Part shown: positions 6,722 through 14,920 of the stretch, piece after piece
How the letters are laid out: every line of letters begins with the position of its first letter
Position numbering within the stretch: the first letter of the stretch is position 1
DNA from: Lachnospiraceae bacterium AM48-27BH
Lineage (GTDB): Bacteria; Bacillota; Clostridia; Lachnospirales; Lachnospiraceae
DNA: 26,755 nucleotides
Assembly: GCA_003478355.1 (NCBI GenBank)
Contig: QUFC01000050.1
Span: forward strand, 1-26,755
Direction of reading: 5' to 3'
The notes under the pieces: model-generated
Told to the model about the DNA's origin: nothing
Seen by the model: the letters and a program-made list of their open reading frames with translations, nothing else
Database searches by the model: none
Made by a program: the position numbers and the translations under genes

Positions 6722-6860
6722 TCTCCGACTGAGATAAAGTTTGCGCAACGCATGAACAGTAACGAGAGAAACGCTCCGCGAGGATGCGCAGTGATTCTGT
6801 AAAGAATATGTCAGCTACGCTGACCAGAATCACGCGCCAAGTCTCACGGACGTTCGACTT
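6722..6860. repeat. Intergenic palindromic repeat, copy A
   Basis: The 92 bases at 6769-6860 match 14303-14394 with a single A/G difference. The module at 6722-6736 also recurs, at 14289-14303. Between them copy A carries an extra block that contains a 24-base module (6740-6763) seen again at 26598-26621 with one mismatch. Core fold: GCGC (6786-6789) and GTGATTCTG (6791-6799) pair with CAGAATCAC and GCGC (6825-6837), enclosing GTCAGC/GCTGAC. No open reading frame is present. The rest of the gap up to 6979 shows only AT-rich sequence without a convincing promoter. Confidence 0.85.
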
Positions 6861-6979
6861 AAAAAGATGTTGTGGCTTTCATGGAGAAGTTTATGTTATG
6901 ATAAAAGCGTTATGATTGTAACTATGAAGGTACTGAATAGTTACTTACGATTCAAAAATAGAATGGAATGAGGTCAGCA

Positions 6980-7999
6980 ATGGAACCGTATTATTACAGC
7001 CATATGAATAAACAGCAGCAGGCGGTCTATCACGCCATGAAAACGGGGATACAGTCCCTGGCGCCGTCCTTTCCCTGTCCAAGGATGGAGGGAAAGGAAC
7101 TGACGGATGTTTTTTTGAAACTGCGCCTGGATTGTCCGGAGATCTTTTTTGTCAGCGGATTTCATTTCCGGTACTATCCGGATTCTGCTAATGTGGAATT
7201 GTCGCCGGAGTACCTGTTTGATAAAAATAAGATCAAAGACCATCAGAAGGCCATGAAGGCGCGGGTGGAGAAATTAGTCCGTCCGGCGGTGGCTATGGCA
7301 GAATTGGAAAAGGAGCAATATGTCCATGATTTTATCTGCCAGAATGTCCGCTATGATAAATTGAAGAAATCCTATTCCCATGAGATCCTCGGTCCTCTGG
7401 GACAGGGGGTGGGTGTTTGCGAGGGAATTGCCAAGACCGTGAAGATCCTCTGCGATCAGCTGGGTATCTGGTGCATCGTGGTGATTTCGGAGGCTAACCC
7501 AGAGAAGAATATCAAATACAGACATGCCTGGAACATCGTAAAAATCGGGGGCGCATATTACCATCTGGATGCCACCTTTGACAATACCTTAAGCCACATG
7601 GGACCTGTGCGGTATGATTATTTTAACCTGGATGACGGAAAAGTCTTCCGGGACCATGAGCCGGTGATCTGGAAGGTTCCAGCCTGCACAGCCAGCGACT
7701 GGTTCTATTACCGGGTGAAGAAGCTTTCCTTTACGAAAATAGAGGAGGTGGAAAAACGGGCGCTGCAGGCAGCGAAAAAAGGGAAAGAACTGATATTTCA
7801 CTGGAGAGGCGGCGCTTTGAACCGGGAGACGGCGGCACAGATGCTGAAAGCGTTCAAGGAAGCGGGAGAAAAGAAAGGCAAATATCCAAGAGCGGCCATT
7901 AACTGGCCTCAGGCAGTGTTACTGGTGGAATATTTGAGTGAACTTCCGGCAGAAGAACTGGTGACAGAGGAAGCCAATGAGGGAGAACAGCAGATGTGA
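6980..7999 (+). CDS. Transglutaminase-like cysteine protein, cytoplasmic
   Basis: The protein is 339 residues from the ATG at 6980, preferred because GAGGT lies six bases upstream; the ATG at 6968 lacks a site. The central region (about 105-200) is a transglutaminase-like fold with a complete papain-type triad: Cys147 in GQGVGVCEGIAKTVKILCD, His182 in YRHAWNIVKI and Asp197 in YYHLDATFDN. This domain occurs in proteases, amidases and peptide-crosslinking enzymes, so the reaction cannot be stated. There is no signal peptide or membrane helix, which argues for a cytoplasmic protein. The C-terminal part (about 250-339) is Lys/Glu-rich and helical with no recognised domain. The gene stands alone between two divergent or convergent neighbours and ends in a shared terminator. 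Its substrate is unknown. Confidence 0.8.
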   Translation: MEPYYYSHMNKQQQAVYHAMKTGIQSLAPSFPCPRMEGKELTDVFLKLRLDCPEIFFVSGFHFRYYPDSANVELSPEYLFDKNKIKDHQKAMKARVEKLVRPAVAMAELEKEQYVHDFICQNVRYDKLKKSYSHEILGPLGQGVGVCEGIAKTVKILCDQLGIWCIVVISEANPEKNIKYRHAWNIVKIGGAYYHLDATFDNTLSHMGPVRYDYFNLDDGKVFRDHEPVIWKVPACTASDWFYYRVKKLSFTKIEEVEKRALQAAKKGKELIFHWRGGALNRETAAQMLKAFKEAGEKKGKYPRAAINWPQAVLLVEYLSELPAEELVTEEANEGEQQM

Positions 8000-8018
8000 A
8001 GTGCAGAAGGAAAACGGA

Positions 8019-8056
8019 AGATCGCAAAGCAAAAACAGTAGATCGCAAAGCAAAAA
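8019..8056 (+). repeat. Short direct repeat, 17 bp, two copies
   Basis: AGATCGCAAAGCAAAAA occurs at 8019-8035 and again at 8040-8056, a 21-base period, just before the terminator. It is probably replication slippage in a non-coding spacer. Confidence 0.7.
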
Positions 8057-8097
8057 ACGGCAGATCCATGAGGAAAGATCATGAATCTGCCGTTTTT
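8053..8097. terminator. Bidirectional terminator between convergent genes
   Basis: AAAAACGGCAGAT (8053-8065) pairs with ATCTGCCGTTTTT (8085-8097), and CATGA with TCATG inside. The A-tract and T-tract flank the stem on both strands, so it can end both the transglutaminase-like gene (+) and the oxidoreductase gene (-). Confidence 0.9.
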
Positions 8098-8124
8098 GCA
8101 GGTCGAAGATTTTGAAATGGAAGG

Positions 8125-9369
8125 CTATTCTGCTTCTGGCGTTTCTTTCAAAAGACTCTGCATATATTCATGCATGGATTCTGCCACCACCTTGCTGTGG
8201 GCAACGGCTTCCACAACGGTTCTGGCGCCGTTTACCACATCACCGGAGGCGAAAATGCCTGGGCGGGTGGTATGACCGGTTTCATCGGCTATCAGAAGTC
8301 CCCGGTTGTCGGCAGTCAATCCTTTGGTAGTATTGACGATCCGGTTCTGAGGTCCTTGGCTGATGGAAATGATCACGCTGTCGGCTGGATAGAAATGATG
8401 CGAATCCGGTACATCGGTGAAGGTGCCATCTTCATGTTCGATGATATCCTTGAAGATCACGCCGTCGTCAGTGATCTCCACCGGAGCTTTGTTATACTCA
8501 AACTGGACACCTTCCAACTGGGCATAGCTGAATTCGTGCTGGCTGGCTGCCACTTTCTTTGTGATGGAGAAGCAGGTCAGTTCCTGGACGCCTTTACGGA
8601 TGGCGGTGCGGGCTACGTCCATGGCGGCATTTCCGGCGCCGATAACGATCACCCGTTTGCCAAGATGATAACTGTCCGGGTTATTTAAATAGTTGATACC
8701 GAAATGAACATTTCCAAAGGTTTCGCCCTTGATATGTAAGGAGTTGGGTTTCCAGACGCCGGTTCCCACGAAAATGGCTTTATAGCCGTCCCGGAACAGG
8801 TCATCGATTCCGATCGCACCACCGATATGGGTGTTTGGCCGGAATTTAATCCCTTTCATATCAATGTGACGATATTTGATGTCGTCAAGAACGGACTTTG
8901 GAAGGCGGAATTCCGGAATCCCGTAACGCAGCACACCGCCTAACTGGTCCTTCCCTTCAAAAATAGTCACATCATAACCATAACGGGCTAAAATGATGGC
9001 GATGGTGATTCCGGCGGGACCAGAACCGATGATAGCGGCTTTGATTCCATTAGAAGGTTTTGGTCCCTGGACCATTTTGTTGGCATAGGTGGTGGAAATA
9101 TAATTTTCAATGGTAGAAAAATGAACCGGAGCACCCTTTCTTCCCAGAACACAGTGTCCCTCGCACTGATTCTCATGGTTGCAGACCAGACTGCAGACCG
9201 TAGTCAGGGGATTATTTTCAAAAAGAATCCGCCCGGCTTCATCCAGATGATTAGATTTTAACAGCCGGATCACCTCCGGGATCGGAGTGTTGATGGGACA
9301 GCCTTTCTGACACTGGGGGACTTTGCAGCCAAGACAACGGTTGGCCTCGTCCATAACGTGTAATGCCAT
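8125..9369 (-). CDS. NAD(P)-dependent Fe-S flavoprotein, GltA/GltD (glutamate synthase small-subunit) family
   Basis: This is the electron-input module related to the small subunit of glutamate synthase; relatives include homotetrameric GltA-type enzymes and NfnB/SudA-like proteins. The protein is 414 residues from the ATG at 9369, which has GGGAGG upstream; the earlier ATG codons lack one. The N-terminal adrenodoxin-reductase-like domain has two cysteine clusters, CLGCKVPQCQKGCP and CSLVCNHENQCEGHC, expected to bind [4Fe-4S] centres. FAD binding is shown by IIGSGPAG and an NAD(P)H site by VIGAGNAAMDVART. The protein ends with GIFASGDVVNGARTVVEAV. No large glutamate synthase subunit is adjacent, so the acceptor is uncertain. 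It is divergent from ilvN, and a role in amino-group supply for amino acid synthesis is only an inference. Confidence 0.85.
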   Translation of the reverse strand: MALHVMDEANRCLGCKVPQCQKGCPINTPIPEVIRLLKSNHLDEAGRILFENNPLTTVCSLVCNHENQCEGHCVLGRKGAPVHFSTIENYISTTYANKMVQGPKPSNGIKAAIIGSGPAGITIAIILARYGYDVTIFEGKDQLGGVLRYGIPEFRLPKSVLDDIKYRHIDMKGIKFRPNTHIGGAIGIDDLFRDGYKAIFVGTGVWKPNSLHIKGETFGNVHFGINYLNNPDSYHLGKRVIVIGAGNAAMDVARTAIRKGVQELTCFSITKKVAASQHEFSYAQLEGVQFEYNKAPVEITDDGVIFKDIIEHEDGTFTDVPDSHHFYPADSVIISISQGPQNRIVNTTKGLTADNRGLLIADETGHTTRPGIFASGDVVNGARTVVEAVAHSKVVAESMHEYMQSLLKETPEAE

Positions 9370-9507
9370 TGGTAATACCTCCCTTGAGTTTTCTAGTATC
9401 ATCATATCATATTTTTGCAGTATATTCTATTTTGAAGAGAAAAAAATGAAAAAGATGGATTTTTGATACTATAACCTGAAATTATAATATCCATTACTAT
9501 TATATAG

Positions 9508-9536
9508 TTGACAAATGGGTATGACATTGTTAATAT
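9508..9536 (+). promoter_or_regulatory. Promoter of ilvN-ilvC
   Basis: TTGACA (9508-9513), 17-base spacer, TATTAA-type -10 TAATAT (9531-9536). The start is predicted near 9543, leaving a short leader of about 50 bases with no room for a T-box or attenuator. The rest of the divergent gap 9370-9507 is AT-rich and shows nothing else. Confidence 0.8.
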
Positions 9537-9591
9537 AAAAAATAACTTAACGATAAACGAGACAAAGAAAGCGAAGAAAGCAGGAGTTGCC

Positions 9592-10092
9592 ATGGATCGA
9601 ATTGTGTTATCACTGCTGGTAGATAATACCTCCGGTGTTTTGAGCAGAGTGGCGGGATTATTCAGCCGCCGTGGTTATAATATTGAAAGTCTGACAGTAG
9701 GTGTGACTGCAGATCCGAGATATTCCCGGATGACGGTCGTATCCACGGGAGATCAGAAGATCTTAGAGCAGATCGAAAAACAGTTGAGAAAGCTGGAAGA
9801 TGTTCGTGATATCAAGGAACTTCGTCCTGGTCATTCGGTATACAGAGAACTGATCATGGTGAAGATCCGCGCAAATTCCAGTGAGCGTCAGGCGATCAGC
9901 GCAATCTCCGATATTTTCCGTGCGAAGATCGTTGATGTAGGTAAGGATTCTCTGACTGTGATGCTGACAGGTGATCAGTCCAAGTTAGATGCATTGATCA
10001 ATCTGTTAGAGGATTATGAGATTCTGGAGCTGGCGAGAACCGGTCTGACCGGACTGTCCAGAGGCGCGGATGATGTCCGCTATTTACCATAA
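9592..10092 (+). CDS. ilvN: Acetolactate synthase regulatory (small) subunit
   Basis: IlvN/IlvH binds the catalytic acetolactate synthase subunit, raises its activity and gives feedback inhibition by valine in the branched-chain amino acid pathway. The protein is 166 residues from the ATG at 9592, with AGGAG six bases upstream. An ACT domain covers residues 3-77 with VLSLLVDNTSGVLSRVAGLF, RRGYNIESLTVG and SRMTVV. The C-terminal ALS_ss domain follows (about 85-160) with HSVYRELIMVKI and DVGKDSLTVMLTG. The catalytic gene ilvB, usually next door, is absent from this window. ilvC follows 101 bases downstream, with no clear terminator between, so both probably share the promoter at 9508. Confidence 0.95.
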   Translation: MDRIVLSLLVDNTSGVLSRVAGLFSRRGYNIESLTVGVTADPRYSRMTVVSTGDQKILEQIEKQLRKLEDVRDIKELRPGHSVYRELIMVKIRANSSERQAISAISDIFRAKIVDVGKDSLTVMLTGDQSKLDALINLLEDYEILELARTGLTGLSRGADDVRYLP

Positions 10093-10145
10093 GGTCGCTA
10101 GAGTTTTTACCAAAGATATATGGAAGCTTTTGGTGAATGCTTTAA

Positions 10146-11213
<1,068 letters not shown>

Positions 11214-11240
11214 GTTTAGAATTTAAAGGTTTATACCATT

Positions 11241-11288
11241 CGCAAAAAGCGTCTGCTGATCCGGAGAGGATTGGCAGACGTTTTTGCG
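11241..11288. terminator. Bidirectional terminator between ilvC and the LysR gene
   Basis: CGCAAAAA-GCGTCTGC (from 11241) pairs with GCAGACG-TTTTTGCG (to 11288). A-rich and T-rich arms flank the GC stem, so it can terminate ilvC (+) and the convergent LysR gene (-). Confidence 0.9.
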
Positions 11289-11314
11289 TTATGAAACACG
11301 CAGGACGGGTATTA

Positions 11315-12205
11315 TCATTTACGGCTTCTGCAGAAATCAATAAAAGTTTCCAATGCTTTGGAAGTGCGGTTGGGATAATAGGCAAATCCTACAGTCCTTT
11401 TATGAATCGGCACATCCAGCTTTAACTGCACCAGTTTTCCTGTCTCCAGATCGTCTTTGATAAATTCCTTAATGACGCTTCCCACGCCCAGTCCGATCCG
11501 GACAAATTCGATCAGCAGATCCATGGTGGTCACTTCCAGCAGGTTGTTGGCCTCAATCTGATTGAGCGCCATATATTCGTCCATATAGTGACGGGTAATA
11601 TTGGTGCGGTCTAAGAGCATGACATTGCCGGACTGGAATACATCGGCTTGATCACCTTCCCTTAGACGGAAGTTCTCCAGATAAGAGGGAGAAGCAGCGA
11701 AAATGTCCTCGATATCCATAACCGGGAGAAAAACCAGTCCCCTGGAGGTCCTTGGTTCTGCCACCAGGCCCAGATCGATCTTTTGCTGTTCCAGCATATC
11801 CAGGGTGTGGGTAGTGGACTGGCTGTCGATGGAGATCTTGATGTGAGGGTACTGCTCAATGAAATTCTTTAAATAGGAGACCATGATAAAACGGCATAGG
11901 GTGTTGCTGACGCCGATCCGGATCTGTCCCATGTTGAATTCCCGCACACGCTTTAACTCCAGCTCCCCGGCATTTAACTGCTCGAAGGCAGAACTGGTGT
12001 GCTCAAAGAGGATCTGTCCTTCTTCAGTCAGCTGGACGCCTCTGGAATTTCTGGTAAATAAGACGGTGCTCAAGCTGTCCTCCAGTTTGCTGATAGCCTT
12101 GCTGATAGCAGGCTGGCTGATGTAGAGTTCTTTGGCGGCCTTGGAGATATTGCCGGCTTTAGCTACTTCGTAAAAGATCTTGTATTGTGATAAATTCTGA
12201 TTCAT
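11315..12205 (-). CDS. LysR-family transcription regulator, likely of the leuDC pairs
   Basis: The protein is 296 residues, typical for LysR. The N-terminal winged helix (3-62) reads YKIFYEVAKAGNISKAAKEL and YISQPAISKAISKLEDSL. The effector domain (about 90-296) begins GQIRIGVSNTLCRF and includes KIDLGLVAEP and GLGVGSVIKEF. AAGGA stands about ten bases before the ATG at 12205. It is divergent from the leuD-leuC genes, with 272 bases between, and a LysR-type site lies in that gap at the position expected for an activator. The likely effector is a pathway intermediate or product of leucine-type synthesis, an inference from context alone. Autorepression is common in this family. Confidence 0.92.
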   Translation of the reverse strand: MNQNLSQYKIFYEVAKAGNISKAAKELYISQPAISKAISKLEDSLSTVLFTRNSRGVQLTEEGQILFEHTSSAFEQLNAGELELKRVREFNMGQIRIGVSNTLCRFIMVSYLKNFIEQYPHIKISIDSQSTTHTLDMLEQQKIDLGLVAEPRTSRGLVFLPVMDIEDIFAASPSYLENFRLREGDQADVFQSGNVMLLDRTNITRHYMDEYMALNQIEANNLLEVTTMDLLIEFVRIGLGVGSVIKEFIKDDLETGKLVQLKLDVPIHKRTVGFAYYPNRTSKALETFIDFCRSRK

Positions 12206-12289
12206 TCGCGTTTATTCCTTCATTTTCATGATTTTTTGCCGCTCAATCTAGCAGTCAGAGCAGAGTGCTTGTGATGAAATAGGATTTGC

Positions 12290-12312
12290 TATCATAACCA
12301 CAATGAATGATA
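12290..12312 (+). promoter_or_regulatory. Predicted LysR-type recognition site
   Basis: TATCAT (12290-12295), 11 bases, ATGATA (12307-12312). This is an inverted repeat with the T-N11-A core expected for LysR regulators. Its centre is about 65 bases upstream of the predicted leuD transcription start, the classic position of a LysR recognition site. Confidence 0.65.
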
Positions 12313-12329
12313 CCTATGATTATTATATA

Positions 12330-12359
12330 TTGTTATTATAACAGAGACCATGCTATAAT
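12330..12359 (+). promoter_or_regulatory. Predicted promoter of the leuD-leuC genes
   Basis: TTGTTA (12330-12335), 18-base spacer, TATAAT (12354-12359). The -35 box is imperfect, which fits activator dependence. Start predicted near 12366. Confidence 0.65.
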
Positions 12360-12375
12360 ACAACCATATAATATT

Positions 12376-12440
12376 GTGGGGCAAGCAGATTGCCCCACGA
12401 TGAGATAAGATTGCCACGTGCTGTGCACACACAATCTTAT
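12376..12440 (+). promoter_or_regulatory. Two strong hairpins in the leuD leader
   Basis: GTGGGGCAA (12376-12384) and TTGCCCCAC (12390-12398) form a perfect 9-bp stem. ATAAGATTG (12405-12413) and CAATCTTAT (12432-12440) form another, with GTGC/GCAC inside. There is no U-tract and no T-box signature. They may stabilise the mRNA or act in regulation. Confidence 0.55.
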
Positions 12441-12477
12441 AATACTCGTATGATTGAGAAAATGGAGGCATCATGTC

Positions 12478-12960
12478 ATGTCGGTTGGAAAAGTGTTTAA
12501 ATTTCATAATGATCTGGATACGGATCAGATTATTGCATCCCAGTATCTGTTATTACCTACCATCGAGGAGATGAAGGTACATACATTTGAGTCCCTGGAC
12601 CCGGAATTTCCGCAGAAGGTAAAGCCTGGCGATTATGTGGTAGGCGGCGAGAATTTTGGCTGCGGTTCTTCCAGAGAGCAGGCGCCCAGCGTATTGAAAG
12701 CATTGGGCGTACAGGCAGTGGTTGCCAAATCATTTGCCCGTATTTTCTACCGAAACGCCATCAATATCGGCCTTCCTGTGATCGTGTGTAAGGATCTTCC
12801 GGACGCAGTTTCCACGGGAGACGAGATGGAGCTGTCTCTGACAGAAGGCGTGGCAAAGGCCAATGGACAGGTCTTTTCCTGCACGAAGCTTCCGCCTTAT
12901 ATGCAGCAGATTTTAAGCCAGGGCGGACTGATCGCGTCACTGAATAAGGAGGAGGCATAA
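12478..12960 (+). CDS. leuD: Isopropylmalate-dehydratase-family small subunit, first copy
   Basis: This is the swivelling small domain of a heterodimeric [4Fe-4S] hydro-lyase of the aconitase superfamily. In leucine synthesis the enzyme isomerises 2- to 3-isopropylmalate; relatives act on citramalate, homocitrate or dimethylmalate. The protein is 160 residues from the ATG at 12478, nine bases after GGAGG. It shows HNDLDTDQIIASQYLLL, the [14 protein letters not shown] loop, VVAKSFARIFYRNAINIGLPV and a Gly-Gly-Leu-Ile end. The substrate-loop motif after Tyr-Leu is Leu-Leu (YLLL), different from YLAL in the second copy, so the two may differ in substrate. The large subunit gene starts 4 bases after the stop. 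Order small-then-large is the reverse of the common leuC-leuD. Confidence 0.88.
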   Translation: MSVGKVFKFHNDLDTDQIIASQYLLLPTIEEMKVHTFESLDPEFPQKVKPGDYVVGGENFGCGSSREQAPSVLKALGVQAVVAKSFARIFYRNAINIGLPVIVCKDLPDAVSTGDEMELSLTEGVAKANGQVFSCTKLPPYMQQILSQGGLIASLNKEEA

Positions 12961-12964
12961 AACG

Positions 12965-14224
12965 ATGGGAATGACGATTGCAGAAAAGATCATCGCACTG
13001 GCAGCAGGTGTGCCAGAAGTGAAAGCAGGAGATATCCACACCGTTACCCTGGACCGGATGATGAGTAACGACGGAACCACGCATTTGACTGTGGATATGT
13101 ATCATAATAAATTAAAACATCCAAGAATTGCAGATCCGAAGAAAATGGTCTTTATCGTGGACCACAACGTACCTTCTGACAGCCCGAAAACAGCTGCATC
13201 CCAGAAAAAGATGCGTGATTTCGCAAGAGAGCATGGGATTGATTTCTGGGAAGGCAAGGGTGTCTGCCATCAGATCATGATGGAAAATTACGTCTGTCCA
13301 GGCGAGCTGATCTTTGGCGCAGACAGCCATACCTGTACTTACGGCGCACTGGGGGCCTTCGGTACTGGCGTTGGATGCACAGACTTATTATACGGCATGG
13401 TGACAGGAACTTCCTGGGTGCTGGTGCCAGAGACGGTGAGATTTAATCTGACTGGGAAATTGCCAGAGGGCGTTTATCCAAGAGATCTGATGCTGACCAT
13501 CATTGGTCAGATCGGCGCCAACGGCGTGAACTATCAGGTGATGGAGTTTACCGGAGACGGAGCCAGGACCTTAAGTGTCAGCGATCGTATGGTATTGTGT
13601 AACCTTGCAGTAGAGGCTGGTGCAAAAACTGCCATTTTCGAGGCAGACGATGTGGCTTTGAAATATCTGGAAGAGCGTGGCAGAAAACCGAAAGCAGTCT
13701 TCAAGAGTGATGCGGATGCAGTTTATGCCCGTGAGTATACCTTTGATCTGTCCAAGATCCGTCCGGTTGCTGCAAAACCAGATTTTGTGGATGCAGTAGT
13801 ACCGGCAGAAGAGGTGTGTGGTGTTCCGATCAACGAGGCATTTTTAGGCTCCTGCAATAATGGACGTCTGGATGATCTTCGGGTTGGCGCATCCGTATTA
13901 AAAGGAAGAAAAGTCGCTGACGGAGTCCGTTTCTTAGTGGTTCCTGCAAGCCAGGAGATTTATCTGCAGGCCATGGAAGAGGGGCTGATCCAGATCTTTA
14001 TGGAGAGTGGAGCTATCGTGATGAACCCTAACTGCAGTGTCTGCTGGGGAAGCTGTCAGGGCGTGATCGGTGAAAATGAAGTGCTGATCAGTACCGGTAC
14101 CAGAAACTTTAAAGGACGTGCGGGACATCCGTCTTCCAAAGTATATTTAGCCTCTGCAGCGACTGTAACTGCTTCTGCGATCAAGGGAGAAATCTGTACA
14201 GCAGATATGCTGCATTTATCTTAG
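12965..14224 (+). CDS. leuC: Isopropylmalate-dehydratase/homoaconitase-family large subunit, first copy
   Basis: This catalytic subunit carries the [4Fe-4S] cluster. It is 419 residues and starts at 12965 after AGGAGG, in one operon with the small subunit. The cluster ligands are present: Cys297 in LGSCNNGRLDD and Cys357/Cys360 in NPNCSVCWGS. Substrate residues appear in GADSHTCTYGALGAFGTGVG. The first ligand motif is SCNNG instead of SCTNG, and PNCSVCWGSCQG replaces the PGCGxCxG form of copy 2. This is more like the archaeal-type homoaconitase/2,3-dimethylmalate dehydratase branch than a classical long LeuC of about 470 residues. Isopropylmalate remains the default guess. A repeat element, not a clear terminator, follows. 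Confidence 0.88.
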   Translation: MGMTIAEKIIALAAGVPEVKAGDIHTVTLDRMMSNDGTTHLTVDMYHNKLKHPRIADPKKMVFIVDHNVPSDSPKTAASQKKMRDFAREHGIDFWEGKGVCHQIMMENYVCPGELIFGADSHTCTYGALGAFGTGVGCTDLLYGMVTGTSWVLVPETVRFNLTGKLPEGVYPRDLMLTIIGQIGANGVNYQVMEFTGDGARTLSVSDRMVLCNLAVEAGAKTAIFEADDVALKYLEERGRKPKAVFKSDADAVYAREYTFDLSKIRPVAAKPDFVDAVVPAEEVCGVPINEAFLGSCNNGRLDDLRVGASVLKGRKVADGVRFLVVPASQEIYLQAMEEGLIQIFMESGAIVMNPNCSVCWGSCQGVIGENEVLISTGTRNFKGRAGHPSSKVYLASAATVTASAIKGEICTADMLHLS

Positions 14225-14227
14225 TCG

Positions 14228-14394
14228 AGAAGGCTCCCACCTCTTTCAGGTGGTGAGTCATAACAAATTAGTCTCAGTGGGAGGTGGGTCTCCGACTGAG
14301 ATAAACGCTCCGCGAGGATGCGCAGTGGTTCTGTAAAGAATATGTCAGCTACGCTGACCAGAATCACGCGCCAAGTCTCACGGACGTTCGACTT
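14228..14394. repeat. Intergenic palindromic repeat, copy B, between the two leuDC pairs
   Basis: The 92 bases at 14303-14394 match copy A (6769-6860) with one difference, A to G, that keeps pairing as G-U in the main stem. Upstream, CCCACCTC (14236-14243) pairs with GAGGTGGG (14281-14288). TCTCAGT and ACTGAGA can form an alternative stem. It fills almost the whole spacer between leuC copy 1 and leuD copy 2. There is no coding potential. Confidence 0.85.
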
Positions 14395-14421
14395 GAACAA
14401 AATAGAAACGAGGAAACCACC

Positions 14422-14919
14422 ATGGAACAATTTACAGGTAAAGTCTGGGTGCTTGGCGATGATATTGATACGGATATCATCATTCCCACGGAGTATCTGG
14501 CATTAAAGACCATTGACGACATGAAACAGTATGGATTTTCCCCTCTGCGCCCGGAACTGGCGGGACAGATCCAGAAGGGGGATATCATTGTGGCGGGCAA
14601 AAACTTTGGCTGCGGATCTTCCAGAGAGCAGGCGCCGGAGGTCATTAAGGCCTTGGGCATCCGTTGCATCATTGCCAAATCCTATGCTAGGATCTTTTTC
14701 CGTAACTCCATCAACAATGGTTTACTTCTGATTGAGCAGGCAGATCTTCGTGATGATGTGAAAGAGGGAGATTCCATCACTGTGACCGTCAATGAGAATG
14801 TGGAGTATCAGGGAAAGAGGTATCCGATCACCTCTCTTCCGGAGAATCTGGTAGAGATCATCAATGCAGGCGGTCTGGTAAAGGCCATGAGAGCCCGCAA
14901 CGGTCTGAAAGGAGAATAG
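14422..14919 (+). CDS. leuD: Isopropylmalate-dehydratase-family small subunit, second copy
   Basis: The protein is 165 residues and clearly paralogous to the 12478 gene, with [37 protein letters not shown] and [21 protein letters not shown]. The start at 14422 has GAGG nine bases upstream. The motif after Tyr-Leu is Ala-Leu (YLAL) against YLLL in copy 1, at the loop known to influence substrate choice in this family. It is separated from its large subunit by one base, so they are translationally coupled. It may be co-transcribed with the first pair through repeat B, since no strong terminator or promoter was seen in the spacer. It could serve isopropylmalate in leucine synthesis or citramalate in the isoleucine route. 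Confidence 0.88.
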   Translation: MEQFTGKVWVLGDDIDTDIIIPTEYLALKTIDDMKQYGFSPLRPELAGQIQKGDIIVAGKNFGCGSSREQAPEVIKALGIRCIIAKSYARIFFRNSINNGLLLIEQADLRDDVKEGDSITVTVNENVEYQGKRYPITSLPENLVEIINAGGLVKAMRARNGLKGE

Positions 14920-14920
14920 C

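Noticed and set aside
9508..9591. Extended ilvN start at a TTG
   Set aside because: This TTG is part of the -35 promoter box; the ATG at 9592 has a good ribosome binding site and gives the standard N-terminus.
12366..12477. T-box or attenuator ahead of leuD
   Set aside because: There is no AGGGUGG motif, no U-tract and no leader peptide rich in Leu codons; only two hairpins are present.
14228..14302. Terminator closing the first leuDC pair
   Set aside because: Stems exist but none is followed by a U-tract; the region fits the repeat element better.
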